DNA of 64,000 nt from Paenibacillus hemerocallicola (GCF_006265175.1 NZ_VDCQ01000002.1:62001-126000), one strand, 5' to 3'; positions 7,319 to 18,083 are shown, numbered from the stretch's first letter. Numbers and translations are program-made. The notes: generated from the sequence alone by a model not told the origin.

Positions 7319-8743
7319 CTACAATTTGATGCTGATCAGCTTTAACTCCGTCATCTCTTCTATCGCATACTTGATGCCTTCTCGGCCGAAGCCGCTTTCC
7401 TTTACGCCGCCGTACGGCATATGATCGACACGGAACGTGGGAAAGTCGTTAATCATCACTCCGCCGACTTCAAGCTGCTCCGCAGCACGCATCGCGGCTT
7501 GGATGTCACGGGTGTAAATACCCGCCTGAAGGCCGTAGCGGGAGTCATTGACGGCATGAATGGCTTCATCCAAAGTATCGAATGCGGACAGCGTAACAAT
7601 CGGGCCGAACACTTCCTGACACGATACCGGTTCTTGCTTTGGCACATTCGTCAATATCGTCGGCGGAAAAACACCGGGCCGTATGGCTTCCCCTCCTGTG
7701 AGCACGACAGAACCCCGGGCAACGGCGCTGTCAACCCACTCCTGCATGCGCTCCGCTTCCTTGACCGAAATCATCGCGGACAAGTCGGTATGCTCATCGA
7801 ACGGATCGCCCACAATGAGTTTTTCCGTCGCTTCCTTGAACCGCTCGGCAAATTCATTGAATTTGACCGCGTGAACGAAAATACGCTGGATCGATATACA
7901 CACCTGCCCGCTGAATGCGAAAGCTCCAAGAACGCAGCGGTCGACCAGATCTTGCGTAATGTCTGCCGTATCATCGATAATCAAGCCGGAGTTGGAGCCG
8001 AGTTCAAGCGTGACGCGCTTCAAGCCGGCTTTGTTTTTCATGGCGATACCGACATCCGGGCTGCCCGTGAACGTAATCGCGGCAATGCGGGGGTCCTTGA
8101 CCAGCTTCTCGCCCACAATGGAGCCTTTGCCGGGAATGATATTGAGCGCTCCTGCGGGAAGTCCCGCTTCCGCGAATATGTCGGCGAGCGCAAGAGCGGA
8201 AAGCGGCGTTTGGCTTGCCGGCTTCAACACTACCGTATTCCCCGCCGCAATAGCCGGACCGACCTTGTGTGCTACCAGATTGAACGGGAAGTTAAACGGA
8301 GTAATCGCCCCGACTACGCCGATCGGCTTGCGCAAAGTAAAGGCGATACGCCCTTCCCCGCCCGGCGCCGCGTCCAAAGGTACCGTTTCCCCATGAATCC
8401 GGCATGCTTCCATAGCGGAAAATGTATAGGTTTGGATCGTTCTGGCGATTTCACCGCGTGCTGTTTTAATCGGCTTGGCCGCCTCCAAAGCCAGAATGCG
8501 CGACATTTCCTCTTTGCGATCCTCGAGCAGCGAGGCGGCTTTTTCCAGAATAGCGGAACGTCGATGGGCCGGCATGGATGCCATTGCGACCGCGGCCGCC
8601 CTTGCGGCCTGAATGGCTTCATCCGTATCCGCTTCATCCGCTTGCGCGACCTTCGCTATTACCTCGCCTGTAAATGGAGAGGTAAGCTCCATATTGGAAG
8701 CCGCCTCTTTCCATTGTCCGTTGATGTATAAATGTTTTATCAT
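7319..8743 (-). CDS. NAD(P)-dependent aldehyde dehydrogenase
   Basis: 474 aa, the usual ALDH length. Catalytic residues are in place: Cys282 in GQVCISIQR and Glu247 in TLELGSNSG. The cofactor-site Asn lies in TPFNFPFN, and FTGSPDVG is the Rossmann loop. It oxidises an aldehyde to the acid with NAD+ or NADP+. The sequence style is nearest to the lactaldehyde or non-phosphorylating glyceraldehyde-3-phosphate branch, but the substrate is unproven. The start at 8743 (MIKHLYINGQW) follows GGGGGAGA; the open frame continues upstream to 8872 without ALDH sequence. It has its own candidate promoter and terminator, so it is separate from the sugar operon downstream and from comEC upstream. Confidence 0.85.
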   Translation of the reverse strand: MIKHLYINGQWKEAASNMELTSPFTGEVIAKVAQADEADTDEAIQAARAAAVAMASMPAHRRSAILEKAASLLEDRKEEMSRILALEAAKPIKTARGEIARTIQTYTFSAMEACRIHGETVPLDAAPGGEGRIAFTLRKPIGVVGAITPFNFPFNLVAHKVGPAIAAGNTVVLKPASQTPLSALALADIFAEAGLPAGALNIIPGKGSIVGEKLVKDPRIAAITFTGSPDVGIAMKNKAGLKRVTLELGSNSGLIIDDTADITQDLVDRCVLGAFAFSGQVCISIQRIFVHAVKFNEFAERFKEATEKLIVGDPFDEHTDLSAMISVKEAERMQEWVDSAVARGSVVLTGGEAIRPGVFPPTILTNVPKQEPVSCQEVFGPIVTLSAFDTLDEAIHAVNDSRYGLQAGIYTRDIQAAMRAAEQLEVGGVMINDFPTFRVDHMPYGGVKESGFGREGIKYAIEEMTELKLISIKL

Positions 8744-8837
8744 GGCTCTCCCCCGTTCCTCAATTCGGCCGACGCCGGCAATATCGAACCCTTCTTGCAG
8801 CTGTCCGGCCGTAATGACTTTAAAAGGGCCCCTTTCA

Positions 8838-8866
8838 AATTTATATGGCTTTACCTTGCTGGTCAA
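8838..8866 (-). promoter_or_regulatory. Candidate sigma-A promoter for the aldehyde dehydrogenase gene
   Basis: On the minus strand TTGACC (8861-8866), a 17-base spacer and TAAATT (8838-8843), with TATAAA overlapping. It lies about 95 bases upstream of the ATG, in the 229-base gap after comEC. Confidence 0.45.
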
Positions 8867-8972
8867 GGACACCCCCAGTACCGTACGTTTCTCTGGTCGC
8901 TATTCGCCCGGACAGAAATTCCGGTTTCGCAACCTATCGGGCGGCAAGATCGAACTCCCGACGTTCCCATTG

Positions 8973-11558
8973 TTAGAGCTTCTTATCGATGTTCAATCCT
9001 TTATCCGTTACTGTAAATACGATCTCGCCATCGCGATCCGTGCGGCGTATATCGGTCCCGGACCGCTCGAGCCGTTCCAATACCCCCGGATTCGGATGGC
9101 CGTATACGTTCTTCAGACCGACGGAAATAACGGAAGCTTTCGGCTTCCAATAAGTCAGCCATTCGTCGGTCGTCGATGTTTTGCTGCCGTGGTGGGCTAC
9201 TTTCAGCACGTCTACCGGAGGTTTTACACCGACGTCACCGGCGCCAAGACCCGCTTTTCCAGCTCCTTGCAGATGGGCAAGCAAGCTCTCCTCGTTGTCC
9301 GCCCTCATGTCCCCCGTGAACAGAAACCGGGAGTCGTACATTCGCATAAGCAGTACGACGGACTCGCTGTTTTGTTCCTTCGCCAGCCGGAGTGACCGTT
9401 CTCCTCCCACATTTAACGCGAACAGCTCCGTAAATCGATCCAGCGCTAAACGGCCTCCCTCCGGGGCCGTAATGACATCGGCCCCTTTGGTCATTGCCGT
9501 CTCAAACAGATTGCGCGACGACTCATTCCCTTTCCACGTCCCGTTCATGAGCACTTTACGCACCGGGATCTGTTCGACGACAGCTTGCAGACCGCCCATA
9601 TGATCCTGATCCTGGTGGCTGACGACAAGCAGATCGATACGGTGGACGCCTCGCTGCTTCAGCAGCGGAACGAGCAGCTTTTTCCCGACCTCGTAAGGGT
9701 CCTTCCGCTCCTTCCACTCCTCTCCCGGCTTCCGGAACATCAATGTCCCTCCTCCGTCGATCAGCATATGGCGTCCTTGAGGCGTTCGTACGAGAATGGC
9801 ATCGCCTTGGCCGACATCGATAAATTGGACTTTTCCCGTACGATCGAACCGATGCGGATCATATCCGTACCATAGGAAAACGATCATTACGGCCACTGCG
9901 GCGCAGGCGGCAGGCGGCTTGTTTTCTTCCTTCCATTTGACCGTACCTGCATATACGCCCCACAGCAGCAAGTAGTAAGCGCCAACCCACAGCAAAGAAG
10001 GCTTTGGCCATACAAGCCGTAGCGGATCGTGTGTCGCGGCAAAATCGATCAGCCAAAAGGTCGCGGCGTTGATTTTGGATACGATCCATCCGATCGGAGC
10101 GCCCGCATGTACGGATACGAGACCGGCTATCAACGCGAATGTCCCTATAGGCAGCACAACAAGGCTTATGAACGGGACCAGCAGCAAATTGGCGAATGCG
10201 GAAAGCAGCGACACGCCGTTGAAATAATAAACGGTAATCGGAAACGAAATGAGCTGGGCGACGATCGTCACGGACAGCAGCGAGTTCGCGGAAGGGGATC
10301 GGATCGGGAGCAGCGACGAGAACCGGGGCACCCCTACGATCAAGCCAAGCGTCACGAGAAATGACAGCTGAAAGCTGACGTCGTACAAATAGTACGGCTC
10401 CCACAGCAGCATGACGACAGCGGCCAGCCCGATGACGTTCAATGCATCCTTCCATATTCGCCGTCGGGCCATATATAGACCGATCATGGCCATGATTCCG
10501 GCACGGACCGCGGATGGCGAACTTCCGGAAACGGCGATATAAAAAGGGACGAGCACCATAGTTATCACTATGATTTTCTCGCGAGTCAATCCGGACAGTC
10601 TCAGCAGCCACATGCAGCCCGCCACGAAAACCGCGACGTGAAGTCCGGATATGGCCAATATATGGGTCAGCCCAAGCTGCGAAAACTGCTGGTACAGCTC
10701 CGGGTCCATATCGTCGGTCAGACCTAATACCAAGCTTTTCAAGTAGCCGGAATCGGTTCCTTCTTTCCCGAACAGCCGATCGAATACGTTGCCCAATCGA
10801 TAGCGCAAATCGTCGTTCCAGCGGAGTAGGCGGGTAACGTCGGGAATGGCCGCGTCAAATGCCGTTCTACCTCCCGGTATGTCTGCCTGCCGCTCAGAGG
10901 ATACCTCCGGCGTTTCAATCTGTCCGGTTCGTACGTCATCCAGACCTTTAACGGACAGCAGCCAATGGGTATGCTTGCGGTATAAATACAGCCGGTAATC
11001 GAAGCCCCCGAAATTCCGGGGCGGCTCCGGCCGCTTCAGAGTCCCCGGCAGCGCAATCTCGTCGCCCCGCCCCCATCCGGCGGCCCGTGCCTGCTCTTCC
11101 TGCTTCAGCAAACGAATCGAAACTTGTACCGTATCGTTCACGCTAGCCGAATCCGTCCCCTCGAATCCGATCGTATGGGCTTTCAGGGCAAATGAAACTT
11201 TGTCCCCGTCCACATTGACCCGCCCGGCGATCGAACCGTAAATAATCGCCTGCCGCTCCATCGAAGTCTCGGCCGCGCCTTCATCCCCGGCAACGAGCGG
11301 AGTATGCGGAATGGTCGACACATTTTTCGCGTCGTAGCCCTGATAATAAGCCGCGGCCGCCACCAGAAGCAGCAGCAAGCCGATCGTACGCCGGCCCGGA
11401 ATCGCTAGCAGCGCCATCATAATGGCGAGCGCTGCAGCAAGCACGGCCATTTTCCATGAGAGCATGCCGGGAGGCAGTCTGCTTCCGATCGCCGTACCCG
11501 CAACCCAAACAATGGCCAATACGGTCAACGGACGCTTCGTGACGCTATACGGATTCAA
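8973..11558 (-). CDS. comEC: DNA internalisation competence protein ComEC/Rec2
   Basis: 861 aa polytopic membrane protein that forms the channel for single-stranded DNA during transformation. An N-terminal membrane cluster precedes a soluble segment. The Competence domain has LTHILAISGLHVAVF and many helices. The C-terminal metallo-beta-lactamase-like domain has FIDVGQGDAILV, SHQDQDHMGG and VAHHGSKTS, a proposed nuclease site. The start is put at TTG 11558 because AAAGGGGTG lies eight bases upstream; the longer frame to 11600 runs through a terminator-like hairpin. It ends the comE cluster. The hairpin covers its ribosome site, so both transcription and translation may be damped. Confidence 0.9.
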   Translation of the reverse strand: MNPYSVTKRPLTVLAIVWVAGTAIGSRLPPGMLSWKMAVLAAALAIMMALLAIPGRRTIGLLLLLVAAAAYYQGYDAKNVSTIPHTPLVAGDEGAAETSMERQAIIYGSIAGRVNVDGDKVSFALKAHTIGFEGTDSASVNDTVQVSIRLLKQEEQARAAGWGRGDEIALPGTLKRPEPPRNFGGFDYRLYLYRKHTHWLLSVKGLDDVRTGQIETPEVSSERQADIPGGRTAFDAAIPDVTRLLRWNDDLRYRLGNVFDRLFGKEGTDSGYLKSLVLGLTDDMDPELYQQFSQLGLTHILAISGLHVAVFVAGCMWLLRLSGLTREKIIVITMVLVPFYIAVSGSSPSAVRAGIMAMIGLYMARRRIWKDALNVIGLAAVVMLLWEPYYLYDVSFQLSFLVTLGLIVGVPRFSSLLPIRSPSANSLLSVTIVAQLISFPITVYYFNGVSLLSAFANLLLVPFISLVVLPIGTFALIAGLVSVHAGAPIGWIVSKINAATFWLIDFAATHDPLRLVWPKPSLLWVGAYYLLLWGVYAGTVKWKEENKPPAACAAVAVMIVFLWYGYDPHRFDRTGKVQFIDVGQGDAILVRTPQGRHMLIDGGGTLMFRKPGEEWKERKDPYEVGKKLLVPLLKQRGVHRIDLLVVSHQDQDHMGGLQAVVEQIPVRKVLMNGTWKGNESSRNLFETAMTKGADVITAPEGGRLALDRFTELFALNVGGERSLRLAKEQNSESVVLLMRMYDSRFLFTGDMRADNEESLLAHLQGAGKAGLGAGDVGVKPPVDVLKVAHHGSKTSTTDEWLTYWKPKASVISVGLKNVYGHPNPGVLERLERSGTDIRRTDRDGEIVFTVTDKGLNIDKKL

Positions 11559-11561
11559 AGC

Positions 11562-11594
11562 AAAAAGCACCCCTTTCGCTAGAAGGAGGTGCTT
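11562..11594 (-). terminator. Hairpin between comEB and comEC: terminator that also masks the comEC ribosome site
   Basis: On the minus strand AAGCACC pairs with GGTGCTT, with further partial pairing of TCCTT to AAAGG, followed by five T. The 3' arm contains AAAGGGG, the comEC Shine-Dalgarno. The 5' arm contains CACCTCCTT, which matches the 3' end of 16S rRNA, so the arm acts as a local anti-Shine-Dalgarno. Confidence 0.7.
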
Positions 11595-11621
11595 CCCCAC
11601 TTTACAGCTATAATTATTGGA

Positions 11622-12134
11622 CTAGTTCGTAACCTCGCTGATCGTGCCGGCCGGGGGCGCGTAGTCCGCCAATTGGCGAAACCGGATCCCTCGCGTAACC
11701 ATCATTTCGGTTACCTTTTCCTTGTCTTTCGGGTAGGGCCGATGGTAGACGATTTCGACCACGCCGCTGTTCGCCAGCATGTTGGCGCACGTCCAGCATG
11801 GCTGATCGGTGACGTATACGGTCGAGCCTTCCCGGTCGCTACGATCGGTGAACAGCAGCAGATTTTGCTCCGCATGAATGGTACGTATGCACCGCTGCTT
11901 CTTCACCATTTCTTCGCGGCCCTCCACCAGCTTCACCTCGAACTCCTCCACAAGCATGCAGCCGGCTTCGGAGCAGTCCGGTACGCCCATCGGCGCGCCG
12001 TTGTAGGCCGAACCGAGCAGCTTCTTGCCTTGCACGAGAACGGCTCCGACGCGGCGGCGCGAGCATTGCGAGCGGGTGGAAGCCATATAGGCGATATCCA
12101 TGAAGTAGGTGTCCCAATCTTTGCGTCTGCTCAT
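11622..12134 (-). CDS. comEB: ComEB, dCMP deaminase family
   Basis: 170 aa cytidine/deoxycytidylate deaminase fold. The zinc site is complete: His87-Ala-Glu89 (TIHAEQN) and Cys113/Cys116 (QPCWTC). The general acid-base Glu is Glu89. The family deaminates dCMP to dUMP. In competence loci ComEB sits between comEA and comEC, though its need for transformation is doubtful in other species. Additional cysteines (Cys54 and Cys59) fit a second metal site seen in dCMP deaminases. It starts 13 bases after the metY stop with only a weak ribosome site, so coupling to metY translation is likely. Confidence 0.85.
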   Translation of the reverse strand: MSRRKDWDTYFMDIAYMASTRSQCSRRRVGAVLVQGKKLLGSAYNGAPMGVPDCSEAGCMLVEEFEVKLVEGREEMVKKQRCIRTIHAEQNLLLFTDRSDREGSTVYVTDQPCWTCANMLANSGVVEIVYHRPYPKDKEKVTEMMVTRGIRFRQLADYAPPAGTISEVTN

Positions 12135-12147
12135 GGCCGGGTACCCA

Positions 12148-13490
<1,343 letters not shown>

Positions 13491-13527
13491 GTCTCATATT
13501 TTTTGCCAAAATAAAAGGTAAAGCGGT

Positions 13528-14007
13528 TTACTTCTCTACTGTAATAAAAGGTAGCAACGAATCGAACGTTTTGTCGCCGATCCCTTTTACTTGCTTCAGC
13601 TCCTCGATCGTCCGGAAAGCCCCTTGCTTCTCCCTGTATTCCACGATCGCCTTCGCTTTCGACGGGCCGATCCCGGGAAGCTTGTCGAGCTCGGATACCG
13701 ATGCCCGATTAAGATCGATCATTTTCTCTTGCGCGGTCGAATCCGCGACTTTGGCTTGGACCTCTGCGGCTGCAGCAGGTTCCGCAGCCTTCCCCGGACC
13801 CGAATTCGGCGGAGCGGGAATGGCGGCGGCGGCTTCCGCCTGGTCATGGAAGGCAAAGAGGGCTGACAATTCGGCGTTTCGCACCGGCCAAGCGTCCCCG
13901 CTGCCGCCTCTTCCCTGAATCAGCCACCCCGTCGTCCACAGCAGCAGCGCCAAAGCGGCCCAAATCGCCGCGGCCGTAATGCGCGGAGCAAGTTTTGTCT
14001 CTCCCAT
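13528..14007 (-). CDS. comEA: ComEA, helix-hairpin-helix DNA receptor (short form)
   Basis: 159 aa. One membrane anchor lies at about residues 10-30, followed by an Ala/Pro-rich linker. The C-terminal 65 residues are the tandem helix-hairpin-helix domain (DLNRASVSELDKLPGIGPSKAKAIVEYR, then LKQVKGIGDKTFDSLLPF) that binds double-stranded DNA outside the membrane and hands it to ComEC. ComEA of Bacillus and Geobacillus also has an SLBB-like oligomerisation domain between anchor and helix-hairpin-helix; none is recognisable here. GAGGAGGG supports the start. It is divergent from comER, as in Bacillus. Confidence 0.9.
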   Translation of the reverse strand: MGETKLAPRITAAAIWAALALLLWTTGWLIQGRGGSGDAWPVRNAELSALFAFHDQAEAAAAIPAPPNSGPGKAAEPAAAAEVQAKVADSTAQEKMIDLNRASVSELDKLPGIGPSKAKAIVEYREKQGAFRTIEELKQVKGIGDKTFDSLLPFITVEK

Positions 14008-14110
14008 TCATTCCCTCCTCGTACGATTTGTGGATCGCGTCATAACGGCGGCGACCTTCGCATATCCATAAATGAAAGATACTGTCTACTTCTTCGGGAG
14101 GGATCGCGGC

Positions 14111-14944
14111 ATGAAGATTGGATTTATCGGAACGGGCAGCATGGGTACCGTGCTTATCGAATCATTCATACGATCCGGGGCGCTGCAGCCGTCGTCGATC
14201 ATAGCAAGCAACCGGTCGCAGGATAAAGCGGAACGCCTTGCCGCCAAATACCCGGGTTTGACGGTCGCCCGCTCGAACCTGCAAGTCGCTTCGACTTGCG
14301 GGACTGTCTTCGTGTGCGTGAGACCGCTCGTTTTCAAAGCCGTAATCGACGAAATCAAGCCTTTCGTCACACCGGATACGACCGTCATCTCGATTACGAG
14401 TCCGGTGCTGCTTAAGCATCTGGAGTCCGCTCTTCCCTGCAAAGTAGCCAAAGTCATCCCCAGCATTACGAACGGCGTGCTGAGCGGTGCGGTATTGTGC
14501 ATTTACGGGGAACGTATCGACGAACAAGACCGGCTATCGCTCGAGTGGATGCTCGGCATGATAGGCAAGCCGGTTCGCGTATCCGAGCGGTTTACCCGCG
14601 TTACCTCGGACATTTCCAGCTGCGGTCCCGCGTTCCTCGCCTATTTCGTGCAAAAGCTCGTCGACGCCGCGGTACAGGTAACCGGCGTATCGCGGGAAGA
14701 AGCGACCCGGTTAGCCTCGGAAATGGTGCTCGGAACCGGGAAACTGCTGAACGAAGGCGGCTTTAGCCCGGAAACGCTGCGTCAGCGGGTCGCGGTCCCC
14801 GGCGGCATAATCGAAGCGGGGCTCGAGCTGATGGAACGGGAGCTCGATACGACGTTCATACGGCTGCTCCAAGCCACCCATGCGAAATACGACGAAGACG
14901 TGGAAAAAGTCGAGCATCAGTTTTACGGTCCCATCGTAGAATAA
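14111..14944 (+). CDS. comER: ComER, pyrroline-5-carboxylate reductase-like late competence protein
   Basis: 277 aa. The N-terminal Rossmann fold has GFIGTGSMG, VRPLVFKAVIDEI and VIPSITNGVLSG. The C-terminal half has the ProC dimerisation helices (SSCGPAFLAYFVQKL, VAVPGGIIEAGLELM). It resembles proline biosynthesis reductase ProC, but gene order (divergent from comEA) marks it as ComER, linked in Bacillus to sporulation and biofilm control rather than proline synthesis. The start at 14111 follows GGGAGGG; the upstream frame from 14072 has no family sequence. A bidirectional terminator follows. Confidence 0.85.
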   Translation: MKIGFIGTGSMGTVLIESFIRSGALQPSSIIASNRSQDKAERLAAKYPGLTVARSNLQVASTCGTVFVCVRPLVFKAVIDEIKPFVTPDTTVISITSPVLLKHLESALPCKVAKVIPSITNGVLSGAVLCIYGERIDEQDRLSLEWMLGMIGKPVRVSERFTRVTSDISSCGPAFLAYFVQKLVDAAVQVTGVSREEATRLASEMVLGTGKLLNEGGFSPETLRQRVAVPGGIIEAGLELMERELDTTFIRLLQATHAKYDEDVEKVEHQFYGPIVE

Positions 14945-15003
14945 ACGGCCGGCCCAGCGCCTGAAGGAACTGCTTGTTCCTTGGCGAGGCCGACCGTTTT
15001 TGT
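14945..15003 (+). terminator. Terminator between comER and leuS (convergent)
   Basis: ACGGCCGGCC pairs with GGCCGACCGT (one mismatch), with an inner AAGGAAC/GTTCCTT stem, ending in TTTTT. Probably works for comER and in reverse for leuS. Confidence 0.8.
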
Positions 15004-15049
15004 TATGCGGGCACATGATGTCCGATTCTCGTGTATCTCGTTATCTCGA

Positions 15050-17503
15050 CTACCCGACTACGATGTTGACCAGTTTTCCTTTGACCGCGATAACCTTGCG
15101 CACGGTTTTGCCGTTCATGGCGTCCTTCACCTTATCGAGTCCCAGTGCGATGTCCTGCATGGCAGCTTCATCGATGCCGTTCGCGATCTTGACGCGATCG
15201 GCGATTTTGCCGTTCACCTGTACGACGATTTCGACTTCGTCGTCCACCGTGAGCGCTTCGTCGTATGTCGGCCAAGCGGCATAGGTGATCGACTCGCCGT
15301 GGCCGAGCTTCTGCCACAGTTCTTCCGCGATATGCGGCGCGATCGGGGACAGCAATTGCACGAAATGGTTCATCGCTTCCGCAGGAAGCGCATCCGCTTT
15401 ATACGCCTCGTTGACGAAAATCATCAGTTGGCTGATCGCGGTGTTGAAACGGAGCGCTTCGTAGTCTTCCGTAACCTTCTTGATGCTCCGGTGCCAAGTC
15501 CGTTTGAACGCTTCGCTCGCTTCTCCGCCGATTTTCGCATTCAGCGTACCGTCTTCATTGACGAACAACCGCCAAATCCGATTCAGGAAACGGAACGACC
15601 CTTCCACTCCATTCGTGTTCCATGGCTTCGTCGCCTCAAGCGGCCCCATGAACATTTCGTACAGGCGCAGCGTATCCGCTCCGTATTCGCCAACGATATC
15701 GTCCGGATTGACGACGTTGCCGCGCGACTTGCTCATCTTCTCCATGTTTTCGCCGAGAATCATGCCCTGATTGACCAGCTTGTAGAACGGCTCCTTCGTG
15801 GAAACGACGCCGAGGTCGTACAGCACTTTGTGCCAGAAGCGGGCATACAGCAAGTGAAGCACCGCGTGCTCCGCGCCGCCGATGTACAAATCGACGGGCA
15901 GCCACTCTTTTTGCAGCTCGGGCGAGCAGAGCGCCTTGTCGTTATGCGGATCGATAAAGCGCAAATAATACCAGCAGCTTCCCGCCCATTGCGGCATCGT
16001 GTTCGTCTCGCGCTTGGCCGGCTTGCCCGTCTCCGGATCGACCGTATTCACCCATTCGGTGACGTTGGCCAGCGGCGACTCGCCCGTGCCAGACGGACGG
16101 ATTTCGTCGACTTCCGGCAAGAGCAGCGGCAGCTGGTCTTCCGGGACAGGCTTCATCGTTCCGTCCTCCAAGTGGAGAATCGGAATCGGCTCTCCCCAAT
16201 ACCTTTGGCGGCTGAACAGCCAATCGCGCAGACGGTAAGTCACTTTGCCTTGCCCTTTGCCGTTCGACTCGAGCCATTCGATCATTTTGGCGATCGCCTG
16301 CTCATTGTTCAAGCCGTCGATGAAGCCGGAGTTGACGTGCGCGCCGTCGCCGGCAAACGCTTCTTTCGCCAAATCGCCGCCCTGCACGACCTCGATGATC
16401 GGTAAATCGTATTGCTTCGCAAACTCCCAGTCGCGCTGGTCATGTCCCGGTACGGCCATAATGGCTCCGGTGCCGTAACCGCCCAATACATAGTCTGCGA
16501 TCCAGATCGGCGCCTTCGAGCCGTTGACCGGGTTGATCGCATAAGCGCCCGTGAATACGCCGGTTTTTTCTTTGGCCAAATCGGTGCGCTCCAAATCGCT
16601 TTTCGTCGCCGCTTTGTCCTGGTAAGTTTTCACTGCTGCGGCCTGCTCCGCCGTGGCGATTTTGGCGACAAGCTCGTGCTCCGGCGCCAGCACGCAGTAC
16701 GTAGCTCCGAACAGCGTGTCGGGACGCGTCGTGAATACCGTCAGGCTGCTGCCGGCATGCCCTTCGATTTCGAACACGACTTCGGCGCCCTTCGATTTGC
16801 CGATCCAGTTGCGCTGCATATCTTTGATGCTTTCCGACCAGTCGAGCTCCTCGAGATCTTCCAGCAGTCTTTCCGCATACTCGGTAATTTTGAGCACCCA
16901 TTGGCGCATCGGCTTGCGAATGACCGGATGGTTGCCGCGCTCGCTCAAGCCGTCGATAACTTCCTCGTTGGCCAATACGGTGCCGAGAGCCGGACACCAG
17001 TTGACGGGCACTTCAGCCACATACGCCAGTCCTTTGTTGTACAGCTGGATAAAGATCCACTGCGTCCATTTGTAATAGTCCGGATCGGTCGTGCTCAGCT
17101 CGCGGTCCCAGTCGTACGAGAAGCCGAGCGATTTGATTTGACGCCGGAAGTTGTCGATGTTAGTAAACGTAATGTCCCGCGGGTGCTTGCCCGTATCGAG
17201 CGCATGCTGCTCGGCAGGAAGTCCGAATGCGTCCCAGCCCATCGGATGAAGCACGTTGAACCCTCTCATCCGCTTGAAGCGGGAGACGATGTCGGTCGCC
17301 GTATAGCCTTCCGGATGGCCCACGTGCAGCCCAGCCCCGGACGGGTACGGGAACATGTCGAGCGCGTAAAACTTCGGCTTGGCGGAGTTCTCCAGCACCT
17401 TGAACGTTTTGTTGCGATCCCAGTATTGCTGCCATTTCGGTTCAATGGCGAGCGGGTTGTAGCCTTGACCTTCTCTTTGCGCTTCTTTATGCTCCTGCGT
17501 CAT
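15050..17503 (-). CDS. leuS: Leucyl-tRNA synthetase
   Basis: 817 aa class I synthetase charging tRNA-Leu in the cytoplasm. The HIGH-type motif is HVGH at residues 60-63, within [16 protein letters not shown]. The KMSKS motif is in [11 protein letters not shown]. The editing (CP1) domain has the [12 protein letters not shown] and [15 protein letters not shown] signatures. The start at 17503 follows GGGAGGAATT. Expression is under a leucine-specific T-box about 250 bases upstream, with a repeat-rich segment in between. Confidence 0.97.
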   Translation of the reverse strand: MTQEHKEAQREGQGYNPLAIEPKWQQYWDRNKTFKVLENSAKPKFYALDMFPYPSGAGLHVGHPEGYTATDIVSRFKRMRGFNVLHPMGWDAFGLPAEQHALDTGKHPRDITFTNIDNFRRQIKSLGFSYDWDRELSTTDPDYYKWTQWIFIQLYNKGLAYVAEVPVNWCPALGTVLANEEVIDGLSERGNHPVIRKPMRQWVLKITEYAERLLEDLEELDWSESIKDMQRNWIGKSKGAEVVFEIEGHAGSSLTVFTTRPDTLFGATYCVLAPEHELVAKIATAEQAAAVKTYQDKAATKSDLERTDLAKEKTGVFTGAYAINPVNGSKAPIWIADYVLGGYGTGAIMAVPGHDQRDWEFAKQYDLPIIEVVQGGDLAKEAFAGDGAHVNSGFIDGLNNEQAIAKMIEWLESNGKGQGKVTYRLRDWLFSRQRYWGEPIPILHLEDGTMKPVPEDQLPLLLPEVDEIRPSGTGESPLANVTEWVNTVDPETGKPAKRETNTMPQWAGSCWYYLRFIDPHNDKALCSPELQKEWLPVDLYIGGAEHAVLHLLYARFWHKVLYDLGVVSTKEPFYKLVNQGMILGENMEKMSKSRGNVVNPDDIVGEYGADTLRLYEMFMGPLEATKPWNTNGVEGSFRFLNRIWRLFVNEDGTLNAKIGGEASEAFKRTWHRSIKKVTEDYEALRFNTAISQLMIFVNEAYKADALPAEAMNHFVQLLSPIAPHIAEELWQKLGHGESITYAAWPTYDEALTVDDEVEIVVQVNGKIADRVKIANGIDEAAMQDIALGLDKVKDAMNGKTVRKVIAVKGKLVNIVVG

Positions 17504-17525
17504 GTGCAATTCCTCCCTAATCTCT

Positions 17526-17634
17526 TTCCCCAAAAAGTGAAGTGAAGCCTTTGCAGCTTAGTCCGGGTACTTTTCGGGGACCCCGAAACCTTCCCCAAAA
17601 AGTGAAGTGGTACCTTTGCAGCTAAGTCCGGGTA
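17526..17634 (-). repeat. Pair of 44-bp direct repeats in the leuS leader
   Basis: Copies at 17526-17569 and 17591-17634 share both ends (TTCCCCAAAAAGTGAAGTG and AGTCCGGGTA) and differ at a few middle positions. Between them is the palindrome TTTCGGGGACCCCGAAA (17572-17588). They lie between the T-box terminator and the leuS ribosome site, so they are transcribed with leuS. Confidence 0.85.
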
Positions 17635-17643
17635 GATGGTTCT

Positions 17644-17708
17644 GACCCTTATTTCGCCCAAATGCCGAGAATCGGCATTACTGCGGCGAAATATCCCGAA
17701 TAAGAGTC
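17644..17708 (-). repeat. Long imperfect stem-loop between T-box and leuS
   Basis: TATTTCGCC (17650-17658) pairs with GGCGAAATA (17685-17693), inside it ATGCCGA pairs with TCGGCAT, and GACYCTTATT-type ends pair imperfectly. There is no following T-run. Together with the 44-bp repeats it looks like a folded intergenic element. Confidence 0.65.
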
Positions 17709-17756
17709 GCAAACCGCTTCTATTGCCGAGCGGCTCGCCCGACTCATAACATAACA

Positions 17757-18047
17757 AAACAAAAAACCTCAAGTCGCTAGCGCATTCGCTAGGGACGAGA
17801 GGTTTATTTTCCCGTGGTACCACCCTAGTTGGCACGGACCGTACTTCGGCCTATGCCCACTCTGCCCCTTAACGCGGGGGTGACGATCCGGTTTTCCGGG
17901 AAATGCGCGTACGCTCTCCGGGTCATACCGTTGGCTCCAAGGCGAGTTCGCTGCTCCCATTTACCGGCTTGCACCGAAGCGCCGGCTCTCTGCGAAATGA
18001 GAATTCACTACTGTTCCTTTTCCAAGCCTGTAATCGATATGGAACTT
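17757..18047 (-). promoter_or_regulatory. T-box leader (leucine specifier) controlling leuS
   Basis: The invariant antiterminator core AGGGTGGTACCACGG is at 17812-17826 on the minus strand. A terminator hairpin (CCTAGCG/CGCTAGC arms extended by CCTC/GAGG, then six T) is at 17757-17804. Upstream, in stem I, the specifier region reads GAA CTC GCC, the CTC codon at 17944-17946 being leucine. Uncharged tRNA-Leu would pair with CTC and the T-box core and allow read-through into leuS. Confidence 0.93.
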
Positions 18048-18053
18048 TCAAAC

Positions 18054-18083
18054 ATTATAAATGCAAGCTGTAGTCAAAGTCAA
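18054..18083 (-). promoter_or_regulatory. Sigma-A promoter of the T-box/leuS transcript
   Basis: On the minus strand TTGACT (18078-18083), an 18-base spacer and a perfect TATAAT (18054-18059), just upstream of the T-box stem I. Confidence 0.7.

Noticed and set aside
14008-14110. ComK boxes between comEA and comER
   Set aside because: No AAAA-N5-TTTT pairs are present; control of competence genes here is probably different from Bacillus subtilis.
14981-17545. Long plus-strand frames opposite leuS
   Set aside because: No ribosome sites or family motifs; leuS on the minus strand explains the region completely.
17591-17634. A second T-box suggested by GGTACCAC in the repeat
   Set aside because: The AGGGTGG part of the core, a specifier stem and an associated terminator are missing; the true T-box is at 17757-18047.
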